Assembly: GCA_022376515.1 (NCBI GenBank)
Contig: WTXI01000007.1
Coordinates: 124,001-188,000, forward strand
Reading direction: 5' to 3'
Length of the DNA: 64,000 bases
DNA from: Lactifluus volemus
Lineage: Eukaryota; Basidiomycota; Agaricomycetes; Russulales; Russulaceae
The notes below the pieces were generated by a model that saw only the letters and a list, made by a program, of their open reading frames with translations, searched no databases and was not told where the DNA came from. Positions 21,993-34,922 of this stretch are shown here, piece after piece. Position 1 is the stretch's first letter, and each line of letters starts with the position of its first letter. The position numbers and the translations under genes are program-made.

Positions 21993-23957
21993 ATGGAACA
22001 ACAACCAGTCCCTCAGGAACTTGAAGCAAGCACTATAGGTATGGTTACTGTCCTCGACCATATGATGTCCTCACGAATTTCGCTAACGTGCACCCTAGAC
22101 GGCCAGCTTGATTCCATAAAGAATGAGGAACAAATCGAGTTCTCTGATAGATCAGCTCCTCTATTTTCCATGTATCGCGAGATGACAGAGGACGAAGACA
22201 ACAAGATGGCGAAACGCTGGCAAAAAGATGCAGACGGCATCCTTATCTTCGTGAGTCCTTATCTACGGGCTTCTCCATCGCTTCTAAACAAATCATAGAC
22301 CGGTTTATTCTCCGCCGCTGTTGCAGTGTTACTCGCAGTGTCCCTTCTCGACCTCAAACCAAATTCACAGGATACGACAGCATTCTATCTCAAGAACATT
22401 TATCAGGTTCTCGCCGATGCCAACATATCTCGATCCATACCCGTCACCCCTCTTGAACCTCCCACATTCTCTCCACAGACCTACGTCATCTGGGTGAACT
22501 CACTCTGGTCCTTGAGCTTAGTTATCGGTCTCACCTGTGCTATGCTAGCAACATTGGTACAGCAATGGGGCCGCAGATACCTCCGGATCACCCAGGGACC
22601 ACAGTACACTCCACACGATGGCGCTCGGATTCGTACACTCCTTGCCCGTGGCATCAATAAGTTGCACTTTTCATGGGTGGTTGAAGCAATCTCCACCCTG
22701 ATAAATGTCTCCCTCTTCCTTTTCTTTATCGGCTTTCTCATATATCTCTTCAATACCAATTACACCGTCTTCAGGGTCGTAGTATGGTGGATTGCGACTT
22801 CCATGGTGACATATTTGGTCATTACAGTCATGCCTCTTCTGCGACCGGACAGCCCCTACTACGCACCGCTTTCTTCACTAACCTCTGGGATGTTTGCTGG
22901 CATATCATATCAAGCATCTTTAGTCTCTAGCTGGTTTGTTCGGCGTAAGGAAAAGGCCTCGATGTTCTCTCAATGTTCTGTCACCAAATACCTCAGAAGG
23001 CTCTCACAAGGTATGGAGACCATGGCAGAAGAGTGTATGGGGCAAATGTCAACAGAAATCGATGGTCTTATCCTGCAGTGGACATTCGACGCCGTCGCCC
23101 TGGAACCGGATGACCGACTGGATCAGTTTTTCCAGTCTATCATTGGCGTCTATAGCTCAAAGCGAATTGTCCGGGATCCCAAAAGTAGTCTTGCGATGTT
23201 GGGCTCCCGGAGGTTTTCTTCGGCTTTAGTGGCATTCCTGAACCGTACCTTGTCATCCGTTTCAGAAACCACATCGGAGAAAATACAACGATTCGTCATG
23301 TGCGTGAAAGTCGCAGATGCGACCCACGCCAAAGTTTTTTGGAGCCTTTTAGACCTTTTCAAGGACAATCGGGATTTACTACGAACTGTGGAAGTTGGGC
23401 GGCATCTGAGAAGCTGGGATAGAACCGACACGGAGATTGACGTATGTGCGCAAATAATGGTTGCCTACATCATTGCAAACGTGGAGGGACGGAAAGAGCT
23501 TTGGACCGCACTTGCTGCCGATCAATTGGGCAAATCGAAAGATGACATTCGAGCGTATGTCGAGCAGGGCAATGACAGCGTGTTACTTGCTAACTGGCTC
23601 TACATCACCCGCAAGATCTTCCGCTCGCGTTCCGGCCTCAATCGGCATTTGGCCATCATCAGGGCACGGAATCTTCTACTTCCATCTACCAGATTCGACA
23701 TACGAAATGCTCTTCCCGCACTGCGACACGACTTCTGCGCGCTGTGGAATGAGATCTTTCAAAAAGCGGAGCAGAGTGGGGCAGATAGCGCCCCCTGCCT
23801 TATTCTCCAAGACATTCACCACCTATACATCCATTTACATCATCCTGTCGACGCCCCGGTAGCCTTCCGCGAATTTGGTCAATACCCGTATATTCAGTGC
23901 AAGATCCCAAGCCATCTTTCCCGAGTAGGACCGCCAACGCTCCCTTGCCCCCATTGA
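21993..23957 (+). CDS. DUF6535 multi-pass membrane protein (copy B)
   Basis: Three exons: 21993-22038, 22099-22250 and 22299-23957, encoding 618 residues. The 60-nt first intron is a multiple of three without stops, so read-through would add 20 residues; the paralogue's out-of-frame intron at the same place supports splicing. Domain layout equals copy A (6922-8823): acidic leader, GLFSAAVAVLL, WVNSLWSLSLVIGL, two more hydrophobic segments near residues 190-240 (FLFFIGFLIYLF, VVWWIATSMVTYLVI), then a helical C-terminal region. The function of DUF6535 is unknown. Downstream sits a convergent polyol dehydrogenase gene; the same pair occurs as relics at 9515-11290. Confidence 0.87.
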
Positions 23958-24565
23958 ACCCGCTCAACTAGCCTACATCCCCCAAATCCATCCTCACTTA
24001 ATCATGTCCCCGACGCACCGGAAGCCACTGTATCTTCAATCTCTTTTGAAGGCAATGCCTTTTTTGACTCCTCACGGCATGCAGCTGGCATCATTACAGC
24101 ACCGCAGCATACAAAGACGACGCCTACGATGGTTGTGGCTGCAAGTTCTTGACGTATTTTTTTTTTGATTTTTGATCTTTTTTCTTATTATAAAAGACGT
24201 AGCATCCCCGTAGATTTCTCTGATCATTTGCCTTCCTAACAGTGAAGTTTCTCTCGTACATTTTTGTACATTTCTGCGGACATTTCAAATGAACGGATGG
24301 CGCTTCTTGCTTTTGGGCATACGCTTTATTTATTTATGCTCACCAATCACATACTTCCTTTCCTGCCCTTCCTGCTCTCCGTATCACTTTATGTCACGGA
24401 TGTTCGTAGTGATACCTTTGAGCTGTCAATTGATGTATTTGTACGACTTATGTAACAACAAACAACAACAACGACGTTTCGGCTAAGATAGCGGAGCACT
24501 GAGGTAATTCAAGAAACCACCATTCGATACTGCGTGTTTCACTCTCCCGCTCATCTTCCTGAGCC
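23958..24565. other. Convergent intergenic spacer, no gene
   Basis: Contains a T-rich stretch near 24159-24190 and the segment duplicated at 10560-10894. No coding signal. Confidence 0.5.
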
Positions 24566-25774
24566 TTATACATCCGTAATCTGCACCTTGATCGACCCGC
24601 TCTTGGGATCCGCGCTAATCTCAAAAGCGCGCACAGCATCCTCGATGGGGAACCGGTGCGTCACCAATTTCCGGATGTCGTCCAAAACGCCAGCTTCCAT
24701 GAGCCGTATTGCCTTGGGCCACATGTTAGCGTAACGATACTGAAACCGAAGGTCGACCTCGCGCGTCGACAATCTCATAAACGGGAACTGCATCTCGTTC
24801 CGTCCAACTCCAACGACGAACACGGTACCCCCGAACCGCACCGCGTGAATCGCAGCCCCGATCGAAGATTCTGCGCCGGTACATTCAAGAGCGACATCTG
24901 GTTCCGTACCGCCCATCGTTTCGACGATACGGCTCGCCAGTGACTCGGGTTTCTCGTCGGGCGTCACGTGGAGAGGGCGCACACGTCCCGCGGTGAGTGA
25001 CTCGGCAAAAGCGAGTCGTCTCTCATCAAGGTCAGTAATGACGAGTGGATGAGCACCTGCCGCGCGCGCACAAAGAAGCGTCGCGAGACCGATAGGTCCA
25101 GCGCCGCATATGAGCGCCGCGTCGCCGAGCCTTAGATTTGCACGGTCTATGGCTGCAAGGGCGACGGAAAGCGGCTCGAGCAATGCGCCATCCTCGAAGG
25201 AAAGTGTGGATGGGAGCTTGTGGCACCATACCGCCGGGTGCACGATGTAGCGCCGCAGCAGACCTGGAACAGGGGGCGTGGAACGGAAGAGGACGCGTTC
25301 ACAACCGTTGTAACGGCCTCTGAGACACGGCGCGCAAGTGTGGCATGGGATGCCAGGTTCGATCGCGACTCGGTCGCCCGGTTTCAAATGTGTTACGGAT
25401 GAATGGACGGTGATGATCTAGCTCAGATCGGCGCTGTAGATAGGTTTAAGGTGTAGGCAAATATACCTCTCCAGCAGATTCATGACCGAGGATATGTTTA
25501 TCTTCAACGATCATCGGTCCAATACGTCCAGCGTGCCAGAAGTGGACATCTGAACTACAAAAGCGCACAGAATTGTTGGAACACCTCGTACGTCCGGTAT
25601 TCTCACATACCCGCAGATCCCCGTACTTCGAATCTGTGCTACCACCTCGCCCTCTCTAAGGTTGGCACCGGACTGAATATCTGTGACAGGTGGATCAGCC
25701 TCATCGAGCCACAAATTGTGCTGCGGATCGGTGTATACACCGATGTTAGGCCTAAGATTCAAAAGCGAAGCCAT
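24566..25774 (-). CDS. Zinc-dependent polyol dehydrogenase (sorbitol/xylitol/L-arabinitol type)
   Basis: Three exons: 25774-25611, 25554-25467, 25417-24566 (introns 56 and 49 nt) give 367 residues, normal for medium-chain sorbitol dehydrogenases. The first junction rebuilds GICGSDVHFW, holding a catalytic zinc Cys and His; GHESAGE follows. The structural zinc loop CHTCAPC...C near residue 105 is complete. The Rossmann motif GAGPIG is followed by VITDLDERR, whose Asp favours NAD+ over NADP+. The enzyme should oxidise a sugar alcohol to a ketose in the cytosol (pentose catabolism or polyol use). Which polyol cannot be told from sequence. It is convergent with the DUF6535 gene and a truncated copy lies at 10895-11290. 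Confidence 0.9.
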
Positions 25775-25943
25775 TGTGTGAGGAGATGGCACGATAAGAA
25801 TAGGCCGGGCCGGGCCAAAACGCGGCAAGAGTCAGAAAAAGCACGTGTTACGAGAATTTGGTCTACATTGTCCCCCAATCACTAAAAATTCAATCAATTC
25901 GCAGCCACATAGATATCTTTTTCCACCCCGAGTAAATTAACAT

Positions 25944-27997
25944 TCAACTGATGGTCCAGGCCTCCGTCAGCTCATCTAAGCGATATTTACGAAGAGAAAG
26001 CAGACGAACCTTCCGCGGGCATTCTACCGTGATGCGGTTACAACCCCAGCATTTGATCTCCTCCAATTTGGGGCAACCGTCCATGATCGCCTTGATGACC
26101 CAATTGTCTACGGCCCTGTTCCATCCCACATCGAGAGTCTGCAGCTCCCGCGCGGTAGCAATGCTTGTCAGTGCTTCAGCTGTAGTCTCGCGCCAAGTAT
26201 TGATGCTTAGCGCCGATAATGTGGACCCAACGCAATCCAGCAGGGCTGACAGAGCTTGAGTGCCAACGTCGGGGGCACGGGCGATGCTTAGTGTACTGAG
26301 GGAGGAGGGCGTCCATTCGCGGAAGAATCCAGCAACTCCCTCGTCCGTAAGCGTGGACAGGTTGTCCAGCCTGAGGGAAACGAGGTTAGGGGCGTATTCC
26401 CGTATGCCATTCATGAGGAAATCATCTCCAAGTTCGTTGTGGCCAGACAGATCTAGGTGGGTGAGTCGTGTGCCGCATCGATGAAGCAGACCAATCAACC
26501 CATCCTGGGAACAGGAAGTACTGGGTGAGGACAGGTCGAGTTGTTCCAGGTGTTTGAGGGAGGATATGTAAGGTAGGAATGTGTCGTCGAGTTTCCCAAT
26601 TGCTTTCAAGCGTAGCTTCGTGAGATTTGGGCAACAGGTAGTTAGGGTGGCCATACACTCGAGGTCGAATCGAGGGCTCTGATTGAGTAGGAGGCCATTG
26701 AGTTGCCGATGAGACTGGAAAAAGGAGATCCAGGCGGGGACGCGGACAAGGAAAGGTCCGAGGAGTTCGAGTGACGTGAGCGAGGGAAGAGACAAGGACC
26801 AAGCATCGAGAACTGCGTCATCAAGATGGCCACAGAAATCAATACGGAGGGACGTAAGATTTGGGTTAAGTAGGGCAAGGGTTTTGAGTGCAGGTGGTTC
26901 GAGGTTAGTGCCATCATAGACATTGAGATTTGTGTTCTTCACATCATAAAAGAGAGTAACATTTTCGGGTGTCCTGTAAATTGTCGTCGACAGACTGAAT
27001 ACATCAAGTTTTTTATAACCTTACAATGATCTATTTCGACAAAGGGCACGGATTATCCTGTCGAGGTTGACTGACCCAATGTCGCCAAATGCCTCAACGT
27101 CATTGATGTGTTTTGATATGATCTGGAAAAAACGTGAGCACCAGCTGAGTAGGTGACTTCCGAGTTAAGATACACTCACCTTGGTGCAAAGAGACACCAA
27201 GGTGGGAAACTTCTTCTCCTGGTAGTTGGTAATACTGCGTTTCTCTGCGGCTGACTTGCGTTTGCGTGGCATGCTCGGTTTCTTGAATGGATCAGTTCCA
27301 GATTCCTTTGAACAAATGTGGCAAAGATAACCAGGCCCTGGGTCCGCCGCGGCCATCGTATACTTTGTCTGTACGAAATGTCAATGAGGTGTCAAGGACA
27401 CCTTCGAAAAGCGTACCATAGTGAATTGCTTCGAACATTTGGCACATTTTACACGGCTTCCGATGGACGGCTTGGAGTCACTCGACTTATTTGTCCGCAG
27501 AGATTTTGATAAGGCTGTATACGCGTCCTCCTCACCGTCATAATCGTCATCGTCAAATTTTATTGCTTTTTTCTTTGCCCCAGCCTTACACTTTTCCATA
27601 GCTACTTTCGACAGCTTCCGCCTCTTTCCTGCGGGAGCCTCGTCTTCACTATCAAGGTGATCAGAGTCAGGGGCAGCCTTGGGTCTCACGTGAGAAAAGG
27701 GAATAAGAAGCAAGACGGTGAAAAAGTTACGCACATCTCCTGCAGGGGTGCTAGGCTCACCGTTCTGTTCTCCTTCGTTCGTAGCACCCAAGTTTCCATC
27801 CGGTGACACGTTACTAGGTCCCGCCTCAGCTTGCTGTTGCTGCCCTCTACGACGAATCAAAGCATGGTCGATGCCTGACTCCTAAATGTGGGGTGAGTAT
27901 GAAATGGGGAGATAGATGAGAGATAACGGACTCTAAGGAATTCCGTGAGCGCAGAGGTGGGACCACGGACGTTGTTCCTCCCCGGTCTACCACTCAT
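25944..27997 (-). CDS. rad7: DNA repair protein Rad7
   Basis: Six exons (27997-27932, 27881-27735, 27677-27417, 27368-27180, 27122-27025, 26973-25944) give 596 residues. The N-terminus RGPTSALTEFLR-ESGI is the Rad7 signature. An acidic and Lys-rich linker follows, then a split zinc site: CAKC near residue 150 and CHIC near 174. The motif ICR/ALCRNRSLTPENVTLFYD opens a leucine-rich-repeat domain with repeats such as LTSLRIDFCGHLDDAVL and LVSLRLDNLSTLTDEGV up to the C-terminus. Rad7 acts with Rad16 in global-genome nucleotide excision repair and in an Elongin-type ubiquitin ligase in the nucleus. The gene is intact. A copy of its first exons survives at 32474-32780. Confidence 0.92.
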
Positions 27998-28359
27998 TCT
28001 AGACTGAGAAGTTCGGGCTAGGAAGGTGTTGTTAGGAAACGGAGGTGCGTGCGGGGGCACGTGCCGACGCGACGCGACGGCACCAAATACATTCAAATAT
28101 CACGGTCAGGACCGGGCCGTCTTGAACACTGCCGGTAAACTGCATTTACTGTACTAGAAATAAACGGCCAACTAGAATTCACTGTTTAGTCCGAAACCCT
28201 ACTAAACACCACCTTTGTGCATGGTAAATCAAGGGGACAAGAAAAAGCGTAATATCAACAAGAAAATTGACCAACTACACTCCGCTTTCCATAGCACGGT
28301 TTACCCGTGAAACATTCAGCAAACCCAACCGCAGCTTGGAGTGCAGTGCGCGCCTACAT

Positions 28360-28864
28360 TCACAAATTGGTGTCGACCGGGGAGCAGCCAAGGTTAATAA
28401 CGCCATCTGTGAATACGTATAAAATTAGGAAGTATAAAGAGGCAAAGGTGAGAAAGACGCAGACTCTGCTGAAAGTTGTTGCAGCAAACAGCGGTGTTGG
28501 CGCTGTTGCGGCCTGTTAGTATTTTCGATGTGAAAAAGGGTGAATGGGGGAGCACTACCATTGAGTTCCGCTAATAAGGGTAAGGCAGGATATACCAACG
28601 CCGAGGGCAGGGGCCAAGAACCCGCCCAGGCCGAGAAGGCCGGCGAGGAGAGACATGAGTGGGTTGCTGGCAGACGTGAACGTGTGCCGCTGCTGCTACC
28701 ACCCCAGTGGCTAGGGGTGACGGTGGCTTCCCCCTCCGACAATCGCACCTTGTCGGAGGGGGGAAACCACCGTCACCCCTAGCCACTGGGGTGGTAGCAG
28801 CAGCGGCACTGCCCGCTTCAGCCGGGGCTGCGACCAAATATACAATGGGCTTGTAGAATATCAT
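28360..28864 (-). pseudogene. Class I hydrophobin A, core disrupted by a palindrome
   Basis: Exons 28864-28559, 28502-28465 and 28406-28360 mirror the other three hydrophobins here (38-nt middle exon, both introns in the same phase). Exons 2 and 3 are intact: C-ANTAV-CC and GVINLGC...TNL before the stop. In exon 1 the leader and a TPVARGDGG segment are present, but a 60-bp-arm inverted repeat replaces the part that should carry Cys1 to Cys3. The reading frame is lost after it; the expected ISCLTLISG block continues in another frame. Thus four or five of eight cysteines remain. Either a true inactivated gene or an assembly fold-back. Confidence 0.8.
28684..28809. repeat. Near-perfect palindrome, ~60-bp arms, 7-nt loop
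   Basis: Left arm 28684-28742 and right arm 28750-28809 are inverted copies with one mismatch and one extra base in a C/G run; the loop is TCGCACC. The right arm is normal hydrophobin coding sequence and the left arm is its inverted copy. Confidence 0.95.
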
Positions 28865-31800
28865 TGTGAAGAATAGATGGAGGTTGTGGTAATCCTGAGT
28901 ATTGAAACTGAGCTCTGGACTGGGGAGGAGGTGAAAACTTCGCTGGTCCTTTTATAAGTTTTCCTCTATGACTTGTTAGCCAATGATGGTGACCGAAGCA
29001 CTCATTACTGACCCAGGTGTTCATGCTTTGGCGCGAAACATCAGGGAGCTTTTTCTCCGCAGACTCACCCCGTGCGAGCCGTTACTTCATCAGTCGTATA
29101 AGACCTTAGACACAGAGATTGTAAACCAGTCTGGTGTGAGTTGTGTGCAAAGTAAGCACAATGTCTCTTTTGGATCCGCGAACGGGAATATAAGGATAAA
29201 TTGTGTCGTGTGCGGCGCCGTTGCAGTGCACCATAATGAATCGAGAACCTCAGAAAGGTCGACAGCGCTTTCCCATAACCACTATCGACACCATATTAGC
29301 CGAGCGTGAAAAAGAGTGGTCCTAGGTGCCCATCATGATGATGGCTGTCAAAAAGATGGGAATTCGTGAAATTTTATCCAACAATATCGGCCATAGCGAG
29401 GTTTAAACGGGGAACTGGGTTCGTGATTGTTGCTTGTCTCCCGCATACCAGCTTGCCTCTGGCGCGTGCATTTCGCTGGTAAGATAATGGAGCTTGGGAA
29501 TACCGGACGAGAGGTATGTGGCACTCACGCTCGTTCTATTTTTGTCCATCAGTATATATTTGGCTCTATTGGGTCACCACATACATACTAATAGTAATCT
29601 TCGAAAGGGATTTTGAGACTGTGGAGATAGACCATTCTCCCATCTAGACCAGCGATACGTAGTCTTCCTATCTGACGGTAGGTATTGGGGAATGGGCTTG
29701 GCAATCAAGCAATGGACATCCGAGTGGTTGGATTTGGATAGGATATTCTCTTAAGTCAACTTCGCAGCCTTTCTTTTCTCCAAAGCTCAAGTCCAGCCAT
29801 AACACTCACACAAGAAGGCAATTGGCTCTCCATAGGTTACAAAGACGCCGTAGACGACCGATTGCCGTCCGACGTTTAACGGGAGCCTGAGTGTCACGCC
29901 GGAGACACCGTGACCCGGTTGTCAAATGGTTTGATGGGCCCTTCGTTACCGCGTTTTTAGTAGGGTAGCTGTCACGGGAGGAAATTCCTCTGATGAGACA
30001 AAGTTCTAGAACATATCGAATAGGTAGCACGTGCTCTGGAAAATGCGAGGGCGATAGAGGGGTGACACGTGACACCTTTGCTCACTGGCAACATAGGGCA
30101 ACTGTGCCGGCATTGTCACGCAATGAAATGAATCAGCCGTACGACAACAGACGTAGTGTTTTCAAGGTGAAGATACACGATCTGATGATACGCGGATGCA
30201 AGGCTGCAAGCCCCAGGCGAGGTTTTTTCTTTGCTCGTCCGAGTCCCAACTTGAACTGCGTTTGGGTCGAAACTTGTCAGTGTCAGGATGGGTATCCTTT
30301 TTCTTTGCCAAGAAAAACCGACAAATTGAAAGGGTGGCCCATACTGCGAGTATCTACTCGTTGGGGAATCGAAAATTGGGAGGCATCCATCATAAGGAAC
30401 AGGTGACCAGTGCAGATAAGCATCACCCCGAATTTGATTTTCACGGCCTGAGTACACACGCCCACCAGATGGGCTATGATGGGACCGTGATAATGGACCA
30501 GCGACCGCAGAGAGAACCAGAGAGAAGCTGAGCAGGAAGTGCCACGTGCTCGCTGAGGCCTAACTCAGGTCTAATGGCCTTCATCTGGTCATGCCGGCTA
30601 TCGTGGTTGTCCGAGTCGGAGTCCTTATCAAGTCAGTACTACGTAATCCAGTGACGGTCCGACACGAGGGCTCAGCGGACTGCTTTTGACTTTTCCTGAG
30701 ATTCCGGACGGCATCACGAAATGTCCTCGTAGCATGTAACATTCGGAAATATTTATTAATAATGACAGACGGTAATTGATACGCCACTCTTGAAAACAGT
30801 GGTCATAATAGAACAAGTGGATGGCCATCAAGAATCACATAGACCATCCTCTGACATCTCCGGGTTGCCACATTGCAATACCCAGAAATGTAAAACGGGA
30901 GGAAACGAATATGTGAAAGCCGGGCTATTGCCTTCTCGTAATCATCAATCGGACACGTTGCTGTGGAACAAACAAAGGAGTGACCAAGCAGGCGTGATAG
31001 GAACATCGTCGAAATCTGGGAGCCTTCTACTCGCCTGCCGCAGAGATTTGATGGCTTGATCTAAAGGTTCTCCAACTTTCCATGTAGCAAATGACAGATA
31101 GGGGTTCGATTCAAGGACGTGCTGGGGTGGTCTATTTGGCGTGAAAGAGGACCAGGATCGCTGCCGATCGCAGAGAACGGCCATTTCGAAAACCCGGTTT
31201 ATTGTGACGGCGTCTGACTCTAACCCCACATGAACGGCCAATTCCTCAACAAGCAACGATAGGACTTGAGTGAGTGGGATACCATACGTATCAACTTGAA
31301 GCGACTGTATTCGGAGAAAACAAGGCTAATACAGCACTTGACATTTGGGACTGCCGCAGGCGATGAACAATGGCGTGCCTAATAGAAAAAAGACAACTGA
31401 AAGACATTTGGGAAGTTAGGAAAGTGGGAGTAATATCGCTTCCGGATGAGGTTGGCATGCCAGTGTAGAAAGAAAGCGTTAAGGCCAAAGCCTGGACACA
31501 AGGGGGCCACAAAGGATGAGATCCAGGTAATGTCGGTTTTGATAAAAGGAGATGAGCTGGTCTATTTTAGAGATAGGTGCTGGAAAGATAGAAAAATAGA
31601 TATACGGTAGTTCTGGAGTCTGGACGGCAGGAGAACTGTGTAAGTCACGATTGGAGCTTGGACTCACATTATGGCCCCATTCTCTAAATTTCAAATCCCT
31701 GAGACTACGAAAGACGATGGCTTGGACTGTCAGGGATGGGGATAAAATGCAGTACCTGGGACTTTGTGTCTTTAACATGTCATACAGACTCAGGATAGAT

Positions 31801-32473
31801 ACCGCATTTCACACGCACCCAATTAGCATCTTGAAGGAAAGCGTAGGTGACACAGGCCAAAGATTTCGAAAAGTGACAAAACTAGAAGCATGATGAAGTT
31901 ACTGCGGTTGAGGCCTTTGAGGCCTTGAGGATTTGTCGAAAGGGCATCAAACTGAGTGATGGACCTGGTGTGAACAAGTTGAAAACTACACGGCTGCTCC
32001 CGAAAAACCTTTCATTTGTTCACCCGCATTTATCGACTTGTAGAAATGTCCTACCAGATCCTCTATCGCTCTCACATAACAACAATTATCCAGAACATTC
32101 ATGGCCAAGCTGCAGCACTTCGTGTCGGCCAGCGAGAGCGGGCTTGGGCAAGGCCCACGGGGTATGTGTTCAGCATTACTCTCGACTGACTTGTGTAAAT
32201 GCACAGAACCGCCCATTTTCACCAAGTTGCGTCTGATTTCTCCCCTTCTGGTTACCGCGTTGTCAACAGGTGGCGGAGGTATTGGGAATGATGGCAACTA
32301 GGCCAGATAGCTCGTGCGCCATGACAAACACGCTCTCCCCACCCCGACCAGGGTCAACAACTTCACCGGCTCTAGGAACTGCTCCCGATCGTCACTTGCA
32401 ATGGCTGGTTGTCCTGAGCTCGTTAGCTATTCCAGTATACGGCAGCTCTGTACTCATTGGGTTGGCAGTGGAA
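28865..32473. other. Gene-poor region, no supported gene beyond the hydrophobin A promoter
   Basis: Many short open frames on both strands (up to ~137 codons near 29993-30406), none with a domain, signal peptide or phase-consistent splice sites. A minus-strand frame at 30945-31256 is the most protein-like but matches nothing I know. Confidence 0.4.
28948..28956 (-). promoter_or_regulatory. TATA box of hydrophobin A
   Basis: TATAAAAGG, about 85 bp before the ATG at 28864. The same box stands at a similar distance in hydrophobins B and C. Confidence 0.65.
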
Positions 32474-32780
32474 AGGTACGTACATCTCCAAGTCCTACCG
32501 GGACGCCAGGCTCTTCATTCTGCTCCTTTCTTTCGTAGCATCATTATGAGGGCTTGCCTCAGCTTGTTGCTGCCGCCCTCAGCGGCCAATCAATGCATGG
32601 TCGAGACCTAACTCCTAATGTGGAGCAAGTATTTAAACAGGGACAATAAGAGACAGAGAAGAGAGATAGGAGTTTGTGAGTGCAGTGCCGAAGTGGGACC
32701 ACGCCGCACCACGGGCATTATTTTTCCTTCTCATTCTAGATTGAAACGCTTGGGTTAGGGAAGTGTCGTTAGGACAAAAG
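32474..32780 (-). pseudogene. RAD7 5'-end relic
   Basis: The DNA matches the intact gene's region 27726 to about 28030, that is exon 2, intron 1, exon 1 and the start of the promoter, with many substitutions and small gaps. Shared landmarks are the exon 2 donor region, GCTTGTTGCTGCC...GCCCTC, GCATGGTCGA and AGTGGGACCAC. The ATG of exon 1 is lost. It lies upstream-to-downstream of hydrophobin B as RAD7 does of hydrophobin A. Confidence 0.7.
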
Positions 32781-34922
32781 AGATATGAGTCGGACGTGTC
32801 TAAGTGCAGATGCGACCGCACACTAAATTTCAATAATCTCAAGCTAGCTCCTGCCGTGCCTGTGATCAATGAAAACTTTCTTTGAAACCAATATACTTGC
32901 AGAGCTGTTAACGACGAATGAGCCAGGGGTCCGAGTCCAGTGGGCACGTGCCACATGACGACGCCGCCGCACTCCCCGGTCAATGCAACACCAGAATGGC
33001 CGTGCTGCGCCGCCTAAGTTTTATTAATTTTATTCCTCGAAATTTTTGAGTTCGTGTCGTGAATGCAATACACCCTCTTGTCTTACTTGTATCAATAAGC
33101 GAGAATACTACGAGAGCTAATAGAGACTCATGGCGGTCGCCCGTCCATCGATGCAATGGAAATGATAATCAAGGATACTATGATACCTGTCCATCTTCAC
33201 TTTCACTCCTGCTAACTGATCCATTCCATTCATAAGTGCCGCCGCTGGTCGTGCGAGTATCGCGACTCGTTTGTGAGGTTAGGCATATAGTAGATGGGAA
33301 TCTCGGCCTCCTTGAACAGATGTCGTAACGGGAGAGATGTTTAAGACGAGCTCATTGCAACCGCAAGTTCGCAACCGAGGAGGGCATCCATTATCTTAAT
33401 TTTTTTCGTTGATGATTGATCATCGACGAGCTTTCCTCTCCAGCTTGAAGGTGACGCGAGCCGCCACATATACGGACTGATGCAGTCCGGAGCCTGAGTA
33501 GACTGTGATCACACTACCCGCCTGAACAGATATTAGCACACAGCTGGTGTCCGGAGTTCGGACAACGCATGACCGGATAGATTACCTAAAACTGGAAGTT
33601 GATCGCCCATATTGGGAAGCAATAACAGAGGTCGTCCTTCCCTTTACGTCGCGGCCAAACGAACTTCAGCCGCCCCACGGAATCCTACCCTAAAGTCAGC
33701 GCAGCCACCCTTCCTTTGCCGGCGCAGTCACCCGTCCTTCCAGATAGCTCAGCGGATGCGATGACCGCTGGGTGCAGAAACCATGCCTTCTCGGTTGTCG
33801 TCGCCGACTACCCCTCGAGAAAGTCTAAGAGTTTCTTTCATGATGGCTATCCAAGCGACTGCGGTTCCTCTTTCTAAGCAAACATCGGCATCCCACATCG
33901 CTCAAGTATCTCAACCTTGGCTCGAACCACTTCAAGGGCCCTCAGCCAACGTACCCAGCCTGCACCTACATCCTCATGCGGACTTCCGCGTATACGATGG
34001 TTGCACCCAACGCAGGTTGACGCTCCTTTGCCGCTGCATCCTGTTCTCGTGAGTCCCCTGATTACATTTATCTACCTTGACTCTTCTTCTGCTGGGATGT
34101 ATCCTCGAATGATAGTCCATCAATATGTATACAGACCATCGTTTACCATTTGAGAATTCGACTGAGCGAGGGTGGGAATTCTGGTTAGTACTTTTCGGAA
34201 CCCTTGATTACTCCAAAGTGATTGGGGTACGATACAGGGAAATGCAATCACGTGAGGTTTCGATGGTTCCAGCATGGTTGAATTTCGCCGGCATTTGAAA
34301 TTACCTCTGTCGTTCTCAAGTACAGTGTAGGAAGCGCTGGCAGCGTGACCAGAGTAAATTAACGATTTTAAGTTGACATACCGCTTATATAGAATAATCT
34401 CATTGTCGCGAGGCTTGTTTGGCTTGATGTACAAGTGATGCTTTATAATGATTGCCAGTGTGGCGGCACGCCGGGCCCTCTCTCTTCGTATTGGCCCGGT
34501 ATGGTTTGTTTCTAGAGCATGTTATTATAAGTTTGTTAACTATGTTTCGAAGCGTTTCCGAGAGACATAGTGGCACCACGTCTCGATTGATCGGCTACTT
34601 GCCTGACTCCCCTGTACTTGTCGCTGTCGCTGTTTGTAGGAACTGACTTGCGGCTCAGGTTGACAGATGAGGGTACTAGCGACTAGTTCGCATCGCGAAT
34701 TAACAAACAAACAAACAAACAAGATCAATTTGACATCACAACTATTGCTCTAGATATCACCAAGGTGCATGATGATGTTACCTCGAGGATATAGTACTAC
34801 GAACTAACGGCAATGTCAAAAGAAAAAAAAAGTGTCCGGTTGCGTTGATTGATTCTCTCCCACTCGATGTCACCCGCAACAAACTATCCAACTTCGACTG
34901 CGTCTACGTTCCCTAGTCGGAG
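32781..34922. other. Gene-poor region, no supported gene
   Basis: Open frames are short. From about 34370 onward the sequence is paralogous to 37355 onward (3' flank of hydrophobin C), for example the ATAATCTCATT and GATCAATTTGACA stretches, so it is part of a duplicated block. A (CAAA)n microsatellite lies near 34702-34721. Confidence 0.45.

Noticed and set aside
28743..28749. CRISPR-like or riboswitch-like hairpins
   Set aside because: The hairpin is a single inverted duplication of coding sequence; no spaced repeat array occurs anywhere, and the genome is eukaryotic.
33736..33790. tRNA-like stretch (TAGCTCAGCGG)
   Set aside because: It has a D-arm-like word only; the paired stems and TTCRA loop of a tRNA are missing.
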